61,868 bases of DNA from Bryobacteraceae bacterium. Lineage in GTDB: Bacteria > Acidobacteriota > Terriglobia > Bryobacterales > Bryobacteraceae. How positions within the stretch are numbered: position 1 is the first letter of the stretch; every line of letters starts with the position of its first letter. Below the pieces are notes generated by a model that made no database searches, was not told the DNA's origin, and saw only the letters and a program-made list of their open reading frames with translations. Made by a program: the position numbers and the translations under genes. The stretch lies in assembly GCA_028275505.1 (NCBI GenBank), contig JAPWUP010000004.1, positions 1 to 61,868 on the forward strand. The letters run 5' to 3'. Positions 39,001 through 45,953 of this stretch are shown piece after piece.

Positions 39001-39310
39001 AGGTCAACCGGCGAGGCACGCCTCCCGTGGCAGGCACGACGTACACGTCCACGTTGCCGTCGTATTCGCCCGTGAAGGCGATCCAGCGACCGTCGGGAGA
39101 AAACCAGGGATTGCTTTCACGCCCGGGTCCCGTGGTGAGCCTGCGTGCCGTGCCACCCTCGCGTTCGACGATCCACAGGTCGCCAGCGTAATGAAAAACG
39201 ATGTGGGTGCGACTCAGAGCCGGCTCCCGGAACAGTGTCGGTGGGTCCGCACCCCACAGGAGTCCGCACAGGACAAGCAAAGCAAAACAGAATCGCTGCC
39301 GCATTGTCAT
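36038..39310 (-). CDS. Tricorn-like S41 protease, exported
   Basis: The 1090-residue protein has a signal peptide (CFALLVLCGLLWGA), then two beta-propeller blocks made of WSPDGRWIA-type repeats (residues about 30-550). A PDZ-like segment with AGEYLLAVNGRELRS follows, then an S41 peptidase domain with the nucleophile S967 in NEYAGSGGDTMPWYF. This is the tricorn arrangement, but periplasmic. Two start codons (39310, 39304) are six bases apart, with AAAGG before the first. A TATTAT box at 39334-39339 is a possible -10. Its 3' end runs 20 bases into gatB. Confidence 0.92.
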   Translation of the reverse strand: MTMRQRFCFALLVLCGLLWGADPPTLFREPALSRTHIVFHYAGDLWIVEREGGTARRLTTGPGRESNPWFSPDGRWIAFTGEYDGNVDVYVVPATGGVPRRLTWHPGNDEAMGWTPDGKSVLFRSARNSYSRFRRLFTMPLEGAFPEEVPLVMAEEGSFSPDGSRIAYVPLARAFTTWKRYRGGRTTPIWIARLADSEIIDRIPRENSNDFCPMWIGDRIYFLSDRNGPVTLFSYDLRTRKVTQVLANDGFDFKHASAGPDAIVLEQFGSIFLFDLKSQKLRPVRITLSGDLPEVRPRWERVARQIRSGRISPTGARAVFEARGEIFTVPAEKGDPRNLTNSPDAADRDPAWSPDGRWIAWFSDASGEYELHVRDHTGAGEAKRYRLSDPPSFYYTPVWSPDSKKIAYTDKRLNVWYLDLETGKAVHVDKDRYDGPRRVRHLAWSPDSRWLTYTLQLKNHLRAVFVYRITDGRRLQITDGMSDATLPVFDRDGKHLYFLASTDTGLNLGWRDMSSYFRPLTSSVYVLVLRRDLPSPLAPESDEEKPSEAAKSEAKEKAAEQKVTEVRIDEEDIEQRILALPIPARNYTGLYAGRSGVLFLLETPFRASDEQAPGRTLYRFDLRTRKTDRVLDNVRDFDLSANGEKILYRQGDRWMIASATQPIKPGEGALRLDTMEVRVEPRVEWRQMYREAWRIQRDFFYDPNLHGLDLPAMMKRYEPFLEAVGSRSDLNYLFSEMMSEFTASHLNVSGGAQPEVRRVPVGLLGADYKIENGRYRFARVYTGESWNPDLRAPLTGPGVNVRAGEYLLAVNGRELRSTDNIYSFFEGTAGKQVRIRVGPDPTGAGAREVTVIPLESEARLRNLAWIEGNRRKVDQMSGGRLAYVYLPDTAMGGYTSFNRYFFAQTGKQGAVIDERFNAGGSQPDYILDYLRRTLLHYRTMRDGEDITGPLAGIFGPKVMLINEYAGSGGDTMPWYFRKAGVGPLIGKRTWGGLVGGLSGWPTLVDGGVVSPPSVGFWDPDKREWVAENVGIAPDIEVEMDPKAARQGRDPQLEKAVEVLLEMLEKNPPPKHQRPPFPNYHSGRKLSPVSP

Positions 39311-39358
39311 GGAAGCCTTTCTTCGAGGGAAGGATAATACAACCCGACCGCGCGCGGC

Positions 39359-40240
39359 TTAGAGGTCGGCAGCTTCGCGAAACCGGGAGCCTTCCAGCAG
39401 GTAATCCACGAAACGGCGGCCATGCTCGAGCGCCTGTTCGTAGACCGCCTTGCGCTCCTCTCGCGTGAGGCGATAACCGAGACGGTACCAGCGCTCCAGT
39501 CCCTGGCCCACCGTGTACGTGCCCGCGTACGCGATGGCCGCCTTGGGCACCAGACCCGCGCCGAAGGGGATCTTGCCCGCCAGTTCGCGCGCCAGCGCCC
39601 GCCAGCCGAACGCTCCCGCCACGATCGAGGCAATCTCCATGCGCTGCTCGCGGTAGCCCACCTCACGGTCGCTGGCCGCCGCCAGCAGGAACGCCATGCG
39701 GACCTGATTCATGGTGATGAACGCGGTGTCGGACGCAAACTCGCCAAGGGCCCAGGGGAACTGCATGAGCGAGGGCACGATGTCGGGCACCGCGGTCAGC
39801 AGGGCGAAGGCTGCATTCTCGCGCGCGATCGTGCGGATGATGCGCTGCGCCACCGGCTTGCGGAACGGATAAAAGTGGCGCGCCAGCGCCAGGCCCAGAT
39901 CTTCGCGCACGGCGAGGATCTCTTCCACGGTCCTTTCCGGCGCCTGACGGTAGAACACGAAGGCGCCCGCGGGGCAGGGAAGACCCTCCTCGTAAATCTC
40001 GATGTCGAAGCGCGAGGGAGCCCCGGGGTCGCCGATGCGGTGCAGCACGCGCATCAACTCCCAGCGCCGCTGTCGCGAGATGCTCGGCGGGGCGAGAAAG
40101 TCTTCCATTGCCGCCAGCGCCTCGCTGGAGACCGCGGCCAGCCCCACGCTCAGGGGCCGCTCGGCCGCAGCGCGGACCTGCTGCGGATTCAAGTGCCGGA
40201 TGGCGGCGCGAATCTGCCGCGCCAGATCGTGGCCTATCAC
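39359..40240 (-). CDS. DUF697/YcjF-like protein
   Basis: The 293-residue protein starts at GTG 40240 behind GGGAGG. The C-terminal half contains MAFLLAAASDREVGYREQRMEIASIVAGAFGWRALARELAGKIPFGAGLVPKAAIAYAGTYTVGQGLE (landmark region about residues 180-250), a pattern I associate with DUF697 in YcjF-type proteins. There is a weakly hydrophobic stretch but no signal peptide. The N-terminal half, with PSRFDIEIYEEGLPCPAGAFVFYRQ, is not recognised. It lies 30 bases downstream of the nuclease-like gene, so the two are probably cotranscribed. Confidence 0.65.
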   Translation of the reverse strand: MIGHDLARQIRAAIRHLNPQQVRAAAERPLSVGLAAVSSEALAAMEDFLAPPSISRQRRWELMRVLHRIGDPGAPSRFDIEIYEEGLPCPAGAFVFYRQAPERTVEEILAVREDLGLALARHFYPFRKPVAQRIIRTIARENAAFALLTAVPDIVPSLMQFPWALGEFASDTAFITMNQVRMAFLLAAASDREVGYREQRMEIASIVAGAFGWRALARELAGKIPFGAGLVPKAAIAYAGTYTVGQGLERWYRLGYRLTREERKAVYEQALEHGRRFVDYLLEGSRFREAADL

Positions 40241-40270
40241 CGGTTCCTCCCGGCCGCCGCGAGGCTGCGC

Positions 40271-41794
40271 TCATCGGTCGGGGGCTTGCGCGCCCCGCGC
40301 GCGGAACACAATCTGCACTTCCTTCCGCCATTCTACCCCCAGCCCGATGCGCTCCACTTCGATGTCGGGCCGGAAGTATCGCAGGATCGTTTCGGTGGTG
40401 GGATGGAACTCAAGGGCGGGCGCGATCAGCAACAGACGCGGCGGATCCGGCCTCAGCGCGACGCCCGGAAAATAGCCGCGCGCCTGAAACTCGCCGCGCT
40501 CCAGATGCCAGCGCACGCGGAGCCAGTAATCCAGGGCTTGCAAAGGGAGGCGAATATCCGCGGTGGCCTTCAGCTCCAGCACCGCGAGACGGCCCGTTCG
40601 GTCCACCGCCAGCAGATCGAGCACGCCCCGGTCGCCGCCCACGATCGCAGGGACCTGGCCGTAGATCGGCTCGGGCAACAACGTGGCATCAATCCTCCCG
40701 ATGTGCGCGCGAACTTGCGATTCCAGCCAGCGCTCGGGTTGCAAGCGCCAGGCAGGATTCAAGCGGTCCCTGGCCGCCGCGCTCCGCAGCCGGGCCAGCT
40801 CCGCTGCCATTCGCTCCAGCTCGCCCAGGCTCGTCAGGCCCGCACGTTCGCGCTGCTGGATGCCGATCCACACAGAGGATCCCTTCCGACGCGCGAACTC
40901 GAGGCCCCGCACGCGGAAGCTGAGGGCGCCGTCGGGCAGGGTTACGACCTCGACGCCGGATACGCTTCGCAGATGTTCGGCCCAGTCCTGGGTCTCCTCG
41001 AGTGCGTCCGCGGATTCGCCGCCGGGATGATCCAGCGTGGTGTCGAGATTGCCGTAATCGGCGGGATCCACCAAGTCCTCACCGCCTTCCGCCGTGTAAG
41101 CGAAGACGTGGAAACGCGCCGCCTCGGGATCCAGCCAGTTGAGTCGCAGGCACGTCGTCCGCTCCAGGCCGTCGGGAAGGAACAAGGCCAGACCTTCGAT
41201 CACGAGCCGTTGCTCGCGCCGACGCAAGTAATCGAGCCAGATCAGGCCGAAACTCAGCACACCGTCGGCTGCCGCAGGATCGTCAGGGGCCATCAGCGCG
41301 GCCCACGCGCGTTGGCCCTGCCGCAACAGCGCTCGCGGGTAAACGGGCGAGAGACTTTGCTCCAGATTGGGCTCGGCAGAGATCTCGACGATGCGCCAGT
41401 TGGGATACTGACGGGCCAGCGCCACGCGCAAACGTTCCCGCAAGACCAGGCGTGCGGCGCGTTGCTCGACGGCCGAACGCTGCTCGCGGGCCAGGTCAAC
41501 CAGCACCAGACGCCCGGTGCGCCGCGCCAGACGCTCCACTTCCAGTTCCAGGCGGTGGGACCGCTGCCGGCTGATCGCTCGGATCCGCCGCGCCAGGACG
41601 CGCCTTTCGTCCCAGGCTTGCAGGACGAGCCTGCCGGAGCGGACCTCGAGCGAGTAATTGCCGTCGCTCAGAGAGAGCGGCTCTTCGCCCGGCTCCCACA
41701 AGGCGGGTTGTTTCGATGTCTCGAGGAAGCGGCGGATCGCCGTCTCCATCTCGGCGATGGGGGCATCCGCACCGAGCTGTGTGCCTGTGGCCAT
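40271..41794 (-). CDS. Uncharacterised protein with PD-(D/E)XK nuclease-like core
   Basis: The 507-residue protein is cytoplasmic. Near its C-terminus it shows GDRGVLDLLAVDRTGRLAVLELKA, giving D393 and E407-x-K409, the catalytic pattern of PD-(D/E)XK (restriction-endonuclease-like) enzymes. A helix with LQALDYWLRVRWHL follows. The N-terminal part contains ERLARRTGRLVLVDLAREQRS and many Arg-rich helices and is not recognised. I chose ATG 41794; 26 more in-frame codons exist upstream. NucS-like or RecB-like relatives are possible. No mobile or defence genes flank it. Confidence 0.65.
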   Translation of the reverse strand: MATGTQLGADAPIAEMETAIRRFLETSKQPALWEPGEEPLSLSDGNYSLEVRSGRLVLQAWDERRVLARRIRAISRQRSHRLELEVERLARRTGRLVLVDLAREQRSAVEQRAARLVLRERLRVALARQYPNWRIVEISAEPNLEQSLSPVYPRALLRQGQRAWAALMAPDDPAAADGVLSFGLIWLDYLRRREQRLVIEGLALFLPDGLERTTCLRLNWLDPEAARFHVFAYTAEGGEDLVDPADYGNLDTTLDHPGGESADALEETQDWAEHLRSVSGVEVVTLPDGALSFRVRGLEFARRKGSSVWIGIQQRERAGLTSLGELERMAAELARLRSAAARDRLNPAWRLQPERWLESQVRAHIGRIDATLLPEPIYGQVPAIVGGDRGVLDLLAVDRTGRLAVLELKATADIRLPLQALDYWLRVRWHLERGEFQARGYFPGVALRPDPPRLLLIAPALEFHPTTETILRYFRPDIEVERIGLGVEWRKEVQIVFRARGAQAPDR

Positions 41795-41896
41795 GATTCG
41801 GCGGATGCGGGCTCGAGGCGCCCGTATTAAACTAGTAGCCTCGCCGGGAGCGAGTGCAGCAGAAAAATCCATCGCCTGGCCCGGCCGCAGCTTGCT

Positions 41897-42583
41897 GTGT
41901 GGGAGACGATCCAGCAGAAGGTGACAGAGATCCGCGAACGCATTTCAGCGGCTGCGCGGCGTGCCGGTCGCAACCCGGACGAGATCACGCTGATCGCCGT
42001 CACCAAGGTCTTCCCCGCCAGCGCGATTCGAGCCGCCTACGAAGCAGGCGTCCGCCATTTCGGCGAAAACTATGTGCAGGAATTCGAACGGAAGCGGCCG
42101 GAGTTGGGAGAGCTGCCTGGCGCGCAGTTTCACCTGATCGGTCACTTGCAATCCAACAAGGCTCGGCGCGCCGTGCAGATTTTCGATGTCATCCAGACCG
42201 TGGATTCGGTGCGGCTGGCGCGTCGGCTCGATGAGGCCGCGGCTGCCCTCAAGCCGGGTGCTCGCGTGCCGGTGATGATTGAGGTCAAACTCTCGCCGGA
42301 GGAAACCAAGAGCGGCATTCCGCCCGAGGAGCTCGGCTCGCTCATCGAGTTCGTGCGCGGTTGCGCCCATCTCGAGTTGACGGGATTGATGACCATGCCT
42401 CCGTTCTCGGATGATCCCGAGCACTCCCGTCCCTACTTTCGTCGGCTGCGCGAGCTGGCTGCCGCGTTCGCGTTGCCCCAGCTCTCCATGGGCATGTCGC
42501 AGGATTTCGAGGTGGCGGTGGAAGAGGGCGCAACGCACGTGCGCATCGGCACAGCCTTGTTCGGACCGCGCGAGGCGGCGTGA
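41897..42583 (+). CDS. YggS-family PLP homeostasis protein
   Basis: The 228-residue protein is a single-domain PLP-binding barrel. The PLP lysine is K37 in TLIAVTKVFPASAIRAAYEAG (landmark), followed by FGENYVQEF, FHLIGHLQSNKA and LSMGMSQDFEVAVEEGATHVRIGTALFG. YggS/PLPBP proteins buffer pyridoxal phosphate. It starts at GTG 41897 without a clear ribosome-binding site. Its stop overlaps the next glycosyltransferase start by 4 bases. Confidence 0.94.
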   Translation: MWETIQQKVTEIRERISAAARRAGRNPDEITLIAVTKVFPASAIRAAYEAGVRHFGENYVQEFERKRPELGELPGAQFHLIGHLQSNKARRAVQIFDVIQTVDSVRLARRLDEAAAALKPGARVPVMIEVKLSPEETKSGIPPEELGSLIEFVRGCAHLELTGLMTMPPFSDDPEHSRPYFRRLRELAAAFALPQLSMGMSQDFEVAVEEGATHVRIGTALFGPREAA

Positions 42584-43671
42584 AAGTCGGATACTGCGCA
42601 CCCATGCCCCCGGCGCCCACCGGCGTGGCGGATTACGCTTTCCGTCTGCTTCAGGAACTGCGCCGCTTCGGCGCCGTCGAAGTCAACGCAAGCCGCGCGG
42701 ACGTGTTCCTCTACCACTTGGGCAACAATCAGCTTCATCGGGAAATCTACCGCCGCGCTCTGGAGCGACCGGGTGTGGTGGTTCTGCACGACGCGGTTTT
42801 GCACCACTTCTTCCTGGGCGCACTCGACCGTCAGCGATACATCGAAGAATTCGTTTACAACTACGGCGAGTGGGCGCGGGGGTTGGCGGAAAGATTGTGG
42901 GAGGACCGCGCCCGCTCGGCGCAGGATCCGCGTTACTTCCGCTACCCGATGCTGCGGCGGATCACCGAGGTTTCCCGGGCTGTGGTGGTCCACAATCCGG
43001 CCGCGGCCCGCATGGTGCGGGAGCACTGCGCGGCGGCCCGGGTGGTGGAGGTGCCGTTCCCGGTATGGCGGCCCGCTGTCGCACCCGAGTGTGAGCTGGT
43101 TCGCTGGCGCAAGCAGGCAGGCCTCGGCTTGCGAACCGTGCTGTTCGGTGTGTTCGGCCACCTGCGCGAGTCCAAGCGGCTGGGCACGGTCTTGCGCGCC
43201 TGGTGCGAAGTGCAACGCGCCAGGGTTCCGGCGGCGCTGGTGCTCGCAGGAGATTTCCAATCCGAGGAACTGGAGCGCGCGGTGGCGCCGCTGCTGGAAG
43301 GCGTGATTCGCGCCGAGCGCCTTTCCGACGCCGAATTCTGGAAGCTGGTCGCTGCCTGCGACGTCGTCGTGAACCTGCGTTACCCTGCCGCGGGCGAGAC
43401 CTCTGGCGTGGGCATGACCGCGATGGGGCTGGGCAAGGCGGTCCTGTTCAGCGCCACGGAAGAGACCTCGATGTTGCCGCCCGATGCCTGCCTGCGCATC
43501 GAACCGGGGATCGGGGAGCGGGCGTCGCTGGTCGAGCACATGATCTGGCTGGCCACGTTTCCCGGGCACGCGCGTGAGATCGGGCGGCGCGCAGCGGTGT
43601 GGGTGCGCGAGCATCACGCGCCGGAGGTTGTCGCCGAGCGTTACTGGGAACTGTTGCGGGCGCTGATTTGA
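42580..43671 (+). CDS. GT4-type glycosyltransferase
   Basis: The 363-residue GT-B protein begins MKVGYCAPMPPAPTGVADYAFRLLQEL and has VVVLHDAVLHHF, VFGHLRESKRLGTVLRA, LVLAGDF and the nucleotide-sugar segment VVNLRYPAAGETSGVGMTAMGLGKAVLFS, typical of family 4. The acceptor is unknown. It is coupled to yggS. Its stop codon lies within the -35 element of the promoter for the TonB-dependent receptor gene. Confidence 0.85.
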   Translation: MKVGYCAPMPPAPTGVADYAFRLLQELRRFGAVEVNASRADVFLYHLGNNQLHREIYRRALERPGVVVLHDAVLHHFFLGALDRQRYIEEFVYNYGEWARGLAERLWEDRARSAQDPRYFRYPMLRRITEVSRAVVVHNPAAARMVREHCAAARVVEVPFPVWRPAVAPECELVRWRKQAGLGLRTVLFGVFGHLRESKRLGTVLRAWCEVQRARVPAALVLAGDFQSEELERAVAPLLEGVIRAERLSDAEFWKLVAACDVVVNLRYPAAGETSGVGMTAMGLGKAVLFSATEETSMLPPDACLRIEPGIGERASLVEHMIWLATFPGHAREIGRRAAVWVREHHAPEVVAERYWELLRALI

Positions 43672-43697
43672 CACGGGGCTGGTAGCACGATTATGAT
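43668..43697 (+). promoter_or_regulatory. Promoter of the receptor/CobN-like operon
   Basis: TTGACA (43668-43673) and TATGAT (43692-43697) are separated by 18 bases, a strong sigma-70 pattern. The TGA stop of the upstream gene lies inside the -35. The ATG at 43704 is 6 bases after the -10, so the transcript would begin on the start codon. No Fur-box-like palindrome was clear by eye. Confidence 0.7.
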
Positions 43698-43703
43698 TTT
43701 CGT

Positions 43704-45953
43704 ATGCGCCCAACCCGCGCTCTCTTCCTCCTCATCTTCCCGCTGCTCGCCGCAGCCGACCAGCGCCCCACAAATGCGGCGCAGGACAATCCCTTCTTCC
43801 TCAAGCAGGAGATCACAGTCACCGCAACCCGCACCGAGGTCGAGCCTTCCAAGGCGCCCGTTTCCGCCTCCACGGTGGTTGCGGACGAGATCCGCCTGCG
43901 CAACGTCCAGGTGGTGGATCGCGCGCTGGACGGCGTTCCGGGCGTCCACCTCAGCCGAGGAAAGGGATTTCAGGACACGCTGGCCGGCGTGGGCATGCGC
44001 GGCTTTTCCGGACGTGGCAGCCTTCAGAGCCGCACTCTCGTGCTGCTCGACGGGCAACCGCTGAACGATCCTTACACGGCGGGAGTTGCCTGGACCGCGC
44101 TTCCCGTGGACGAAGTCGAGCGCGTGGAGGTCGTGCGCGGCCCGTTCTCTGCTCTTTACGGCAGCAATGCGATGGGCGGCGTCATCCAGATCCTCAGCAA
44201 ACCGGTGGATCGCCGGCGCCTGGACCTCCGCGGAGACTACGGCGCCCAGGAAACTTTCCGCTACGGCGCGCGGATCGCGGATCGTTTCTTCGACCGCTGG
44301 GGCCTTTCCCTGAGTTACGATCGCCTCCAGAGCGGAGGCTATCCCTCCCAATTAGTAACTTCTGCCGGAACGGTGGGTACAGGCGGAACACCGGTCACAG
44401 GTTTCATTCCCACGCTTACCACGACCGGCGCCCGCACGTTTATTCTCGGTGATGCCGGAAAGAATTCGTGGGAGCAGACCGCCTGGCGCATCCGCTCCGA
44501 CTACGCTTTCAACGAGCGAACCAGCCTGAGCTTTCAGTATCTTCGCCAGGCCTCCTGGTACGGCTACGACGCTTACCACACTTACCTGCGGACTCTGGAC
44601 GGGCGTCCCTTCGATTCGGGTATGGCCTCGATTTTCGCCGATGGTGTGAGCCGCCGCCTCAGTGTGACACCGAGCATGTTTTTGCCCGGGGACGGGGGGA
44701 CGCTTTCGCGGCTGGCGTCGGTCAGACTTTACCGATCGTTGTCGGCAAACACGCGCATCCGGGTGGGTGCGGGCATCATGGATGCGCCAATGTCCTACTA
44801 CTCCACGCCGGGCGCTGGCGCTACGCTGGCCGGCGGGCCAGGCACGATCAGTGACCGTCCCGGCCGCGCCTGGTTTGGCGAAACCCAGCTCAACTGGGAC
44901 CCCGGCAGCGCGCACTCGGTTACGGCCGGCGCCGATCTGCGGCGGGACGCCTCCCGCGCCGTGGAAAATGCGGTTCCCAATTACGCCCGCCGAAACGAGT
45001 CCGCCACACTGACTTACTGGGCTGAGGGTAAGTCGTATACCCAGGGAATTTACGCCCAGCATCAGTGGCGTGCGGCCGAAAGGATTTTAGTGGTCTGGGG
45101 TGGGCGCTACGATTACTGGCGCACTTTCGAAGGCAAGATCCAGTTGAGCCCCTCGTCGCCTCTTGGTTACTACGAACCGCGCTCCAATCACGCGCCGAGC
45201 GGCAAAGCGGCAATCCTTTTGCGGGCGCCCGCTGGAATCGCGCTGCGCGCCAGCGCGGGCAACGCCTACCGGAATCCTACGATTTACGACCTTTACCGCA
45301 CCTGGCGCTCTTCCGCGGGAACCATTTTCGCGTCGAATCCGGATTTGAAGCCGGAGAAAGTAATCGCCTGGGAGGCTGGGGCAAACCGGCGCTGGACGGG
45401 TGGCTTCGAGCTCGACGCCGTGTTCTTCGACAACCACGTGCGCGATCTGATCTACCGCTCCACCGATTTCAGTCGCGACCCGCAAGGCCGCTATCGGCCT
45501 GTCATCAACGCCGCCAGAGCACACAGCCGGGGCTGGGAAGTGTCGGCGCGGGCTCCGCTTCTAAGCTGGCTCTTTGTGCGCACGGCCTACACCTGGACGA
45601 AAGCCGAGATCACGGACAACCCCGTGGCGCCGGCGACGATGGGCAAGCGCATTCCTTATGTTCCCTCGCATGCCGCTTCCGCCAGCCTTTTCACCGTGCG
45701 CAAGCGGTGGAGCGCTTCTTTTACCGGGCGGTACGTTTCTTCTATGTTTTCTACCGACACCAATGCGGACACCACCAAGGGGGTCTACGGCGCCTTCGAT
45801 CCGTTCTTCGTGGCCGACGCCAGCGTCTCGTTCGATTTGACGCGGTTCCTCGTCTTCCAGCTCAGCGTGGATAACTTGCTGAATCGCGTTTACTACAGTT
45901 ACTACCCCGTCCCGGGACGCATGGCGCTGGCCGGGCTGCGGATCCGCCTATGA
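43704..45953 (+). CDS. TonB-dependent receptor (heme/cobalamin-type candidate)
   Basis: The 749-residue protein has a signal peptide (ALFLLIFPLLAAA), a TonB box-like EITVTATR, a plug domain with DRALDGVPGVHLSRG, RTLVLLDGQPLND and VERVEVVRGPFSALYGSNAMGGVI, then a 22-strand-type barrel. YRNPTIYDLYRTW followed by SNPDLKPEK resembles the FRAP/NPNL-type region of heme receptors, but BtuB-like receptors share it. It overlaps the CobN-like gene by 4 bases (ATGA), so both serve one substrate, probably a tetrapyrrole. Confidence 0.9.
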   Translation: MRPTRALFLLIFPLLAAADQRPTNAAQDNPFFLKQEITVTATRTEVEPSKAPVSASTVVADEIRLRNVQVVDRALDGVPGVHLSRGKGFQDTLAGVGMRGFSGRGSLQSRTLVLLDGQPLNDPYTAGVAWTALPVDEVERVEVVRGPFSALYGSNAMGGVIQILSKPVDRRRLDLRGDYGAQETFRYGARIADRFFDRWGLSLSYDRLQSGGYPSQLVTSAGTVGTGGTPVTGFIPTLTTTGARTFILGDAGKNSWEQTAWRIRSDYAFNERTSLSFQYLRQASWYGYDAYHTYLRTLDGRPFDSGMASIFADGVSRRLSVTPSMFLPGDGGTLSRLASVRLYRSLSANTRIRVGAGIMDAPMSYYSTPGAGATLAGGPGTISDRPGRAWFGETQLNWDPGSAHSVTAGADLRRDASRAVENAVPNYARRNESATLTYWAEGKSYTQGIYAQHQWRAAERILVVWGGRYDYWRTFEGKIQLSPSSPLGYYEPRSNHAPSGKAAILLRAPAGIALRASAGNAYRNPTIYDLYRTWRSSAGTIFASNPDLKPEKVIAWEAGANRRWTGGFELDAVFFDNHVRDLIYRSTDFSRDPQGRYRPVINAARAHSRGWEVSARAPLLSWLFVRTAYTWTKAEITDNPVAPATMGKRIPYVPSHAASASLFTVRKRWSASFTGRYVSSMFSTDTNADTTKGVYGAFDPFFVADASVSFDLTRFLVFQLSVDNLLNRVYYSYYPVPGRMALAGLRIRL

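Noticed and set aside
40271-41794. Restriction-modification or other defence system around the nuclease-like gene
   Set aside because: No methyltransferase, helicase, toxin-antitoxin or other defence gene is adjacent. The neighbours are a DUF697-like protein and house-keeping genes.
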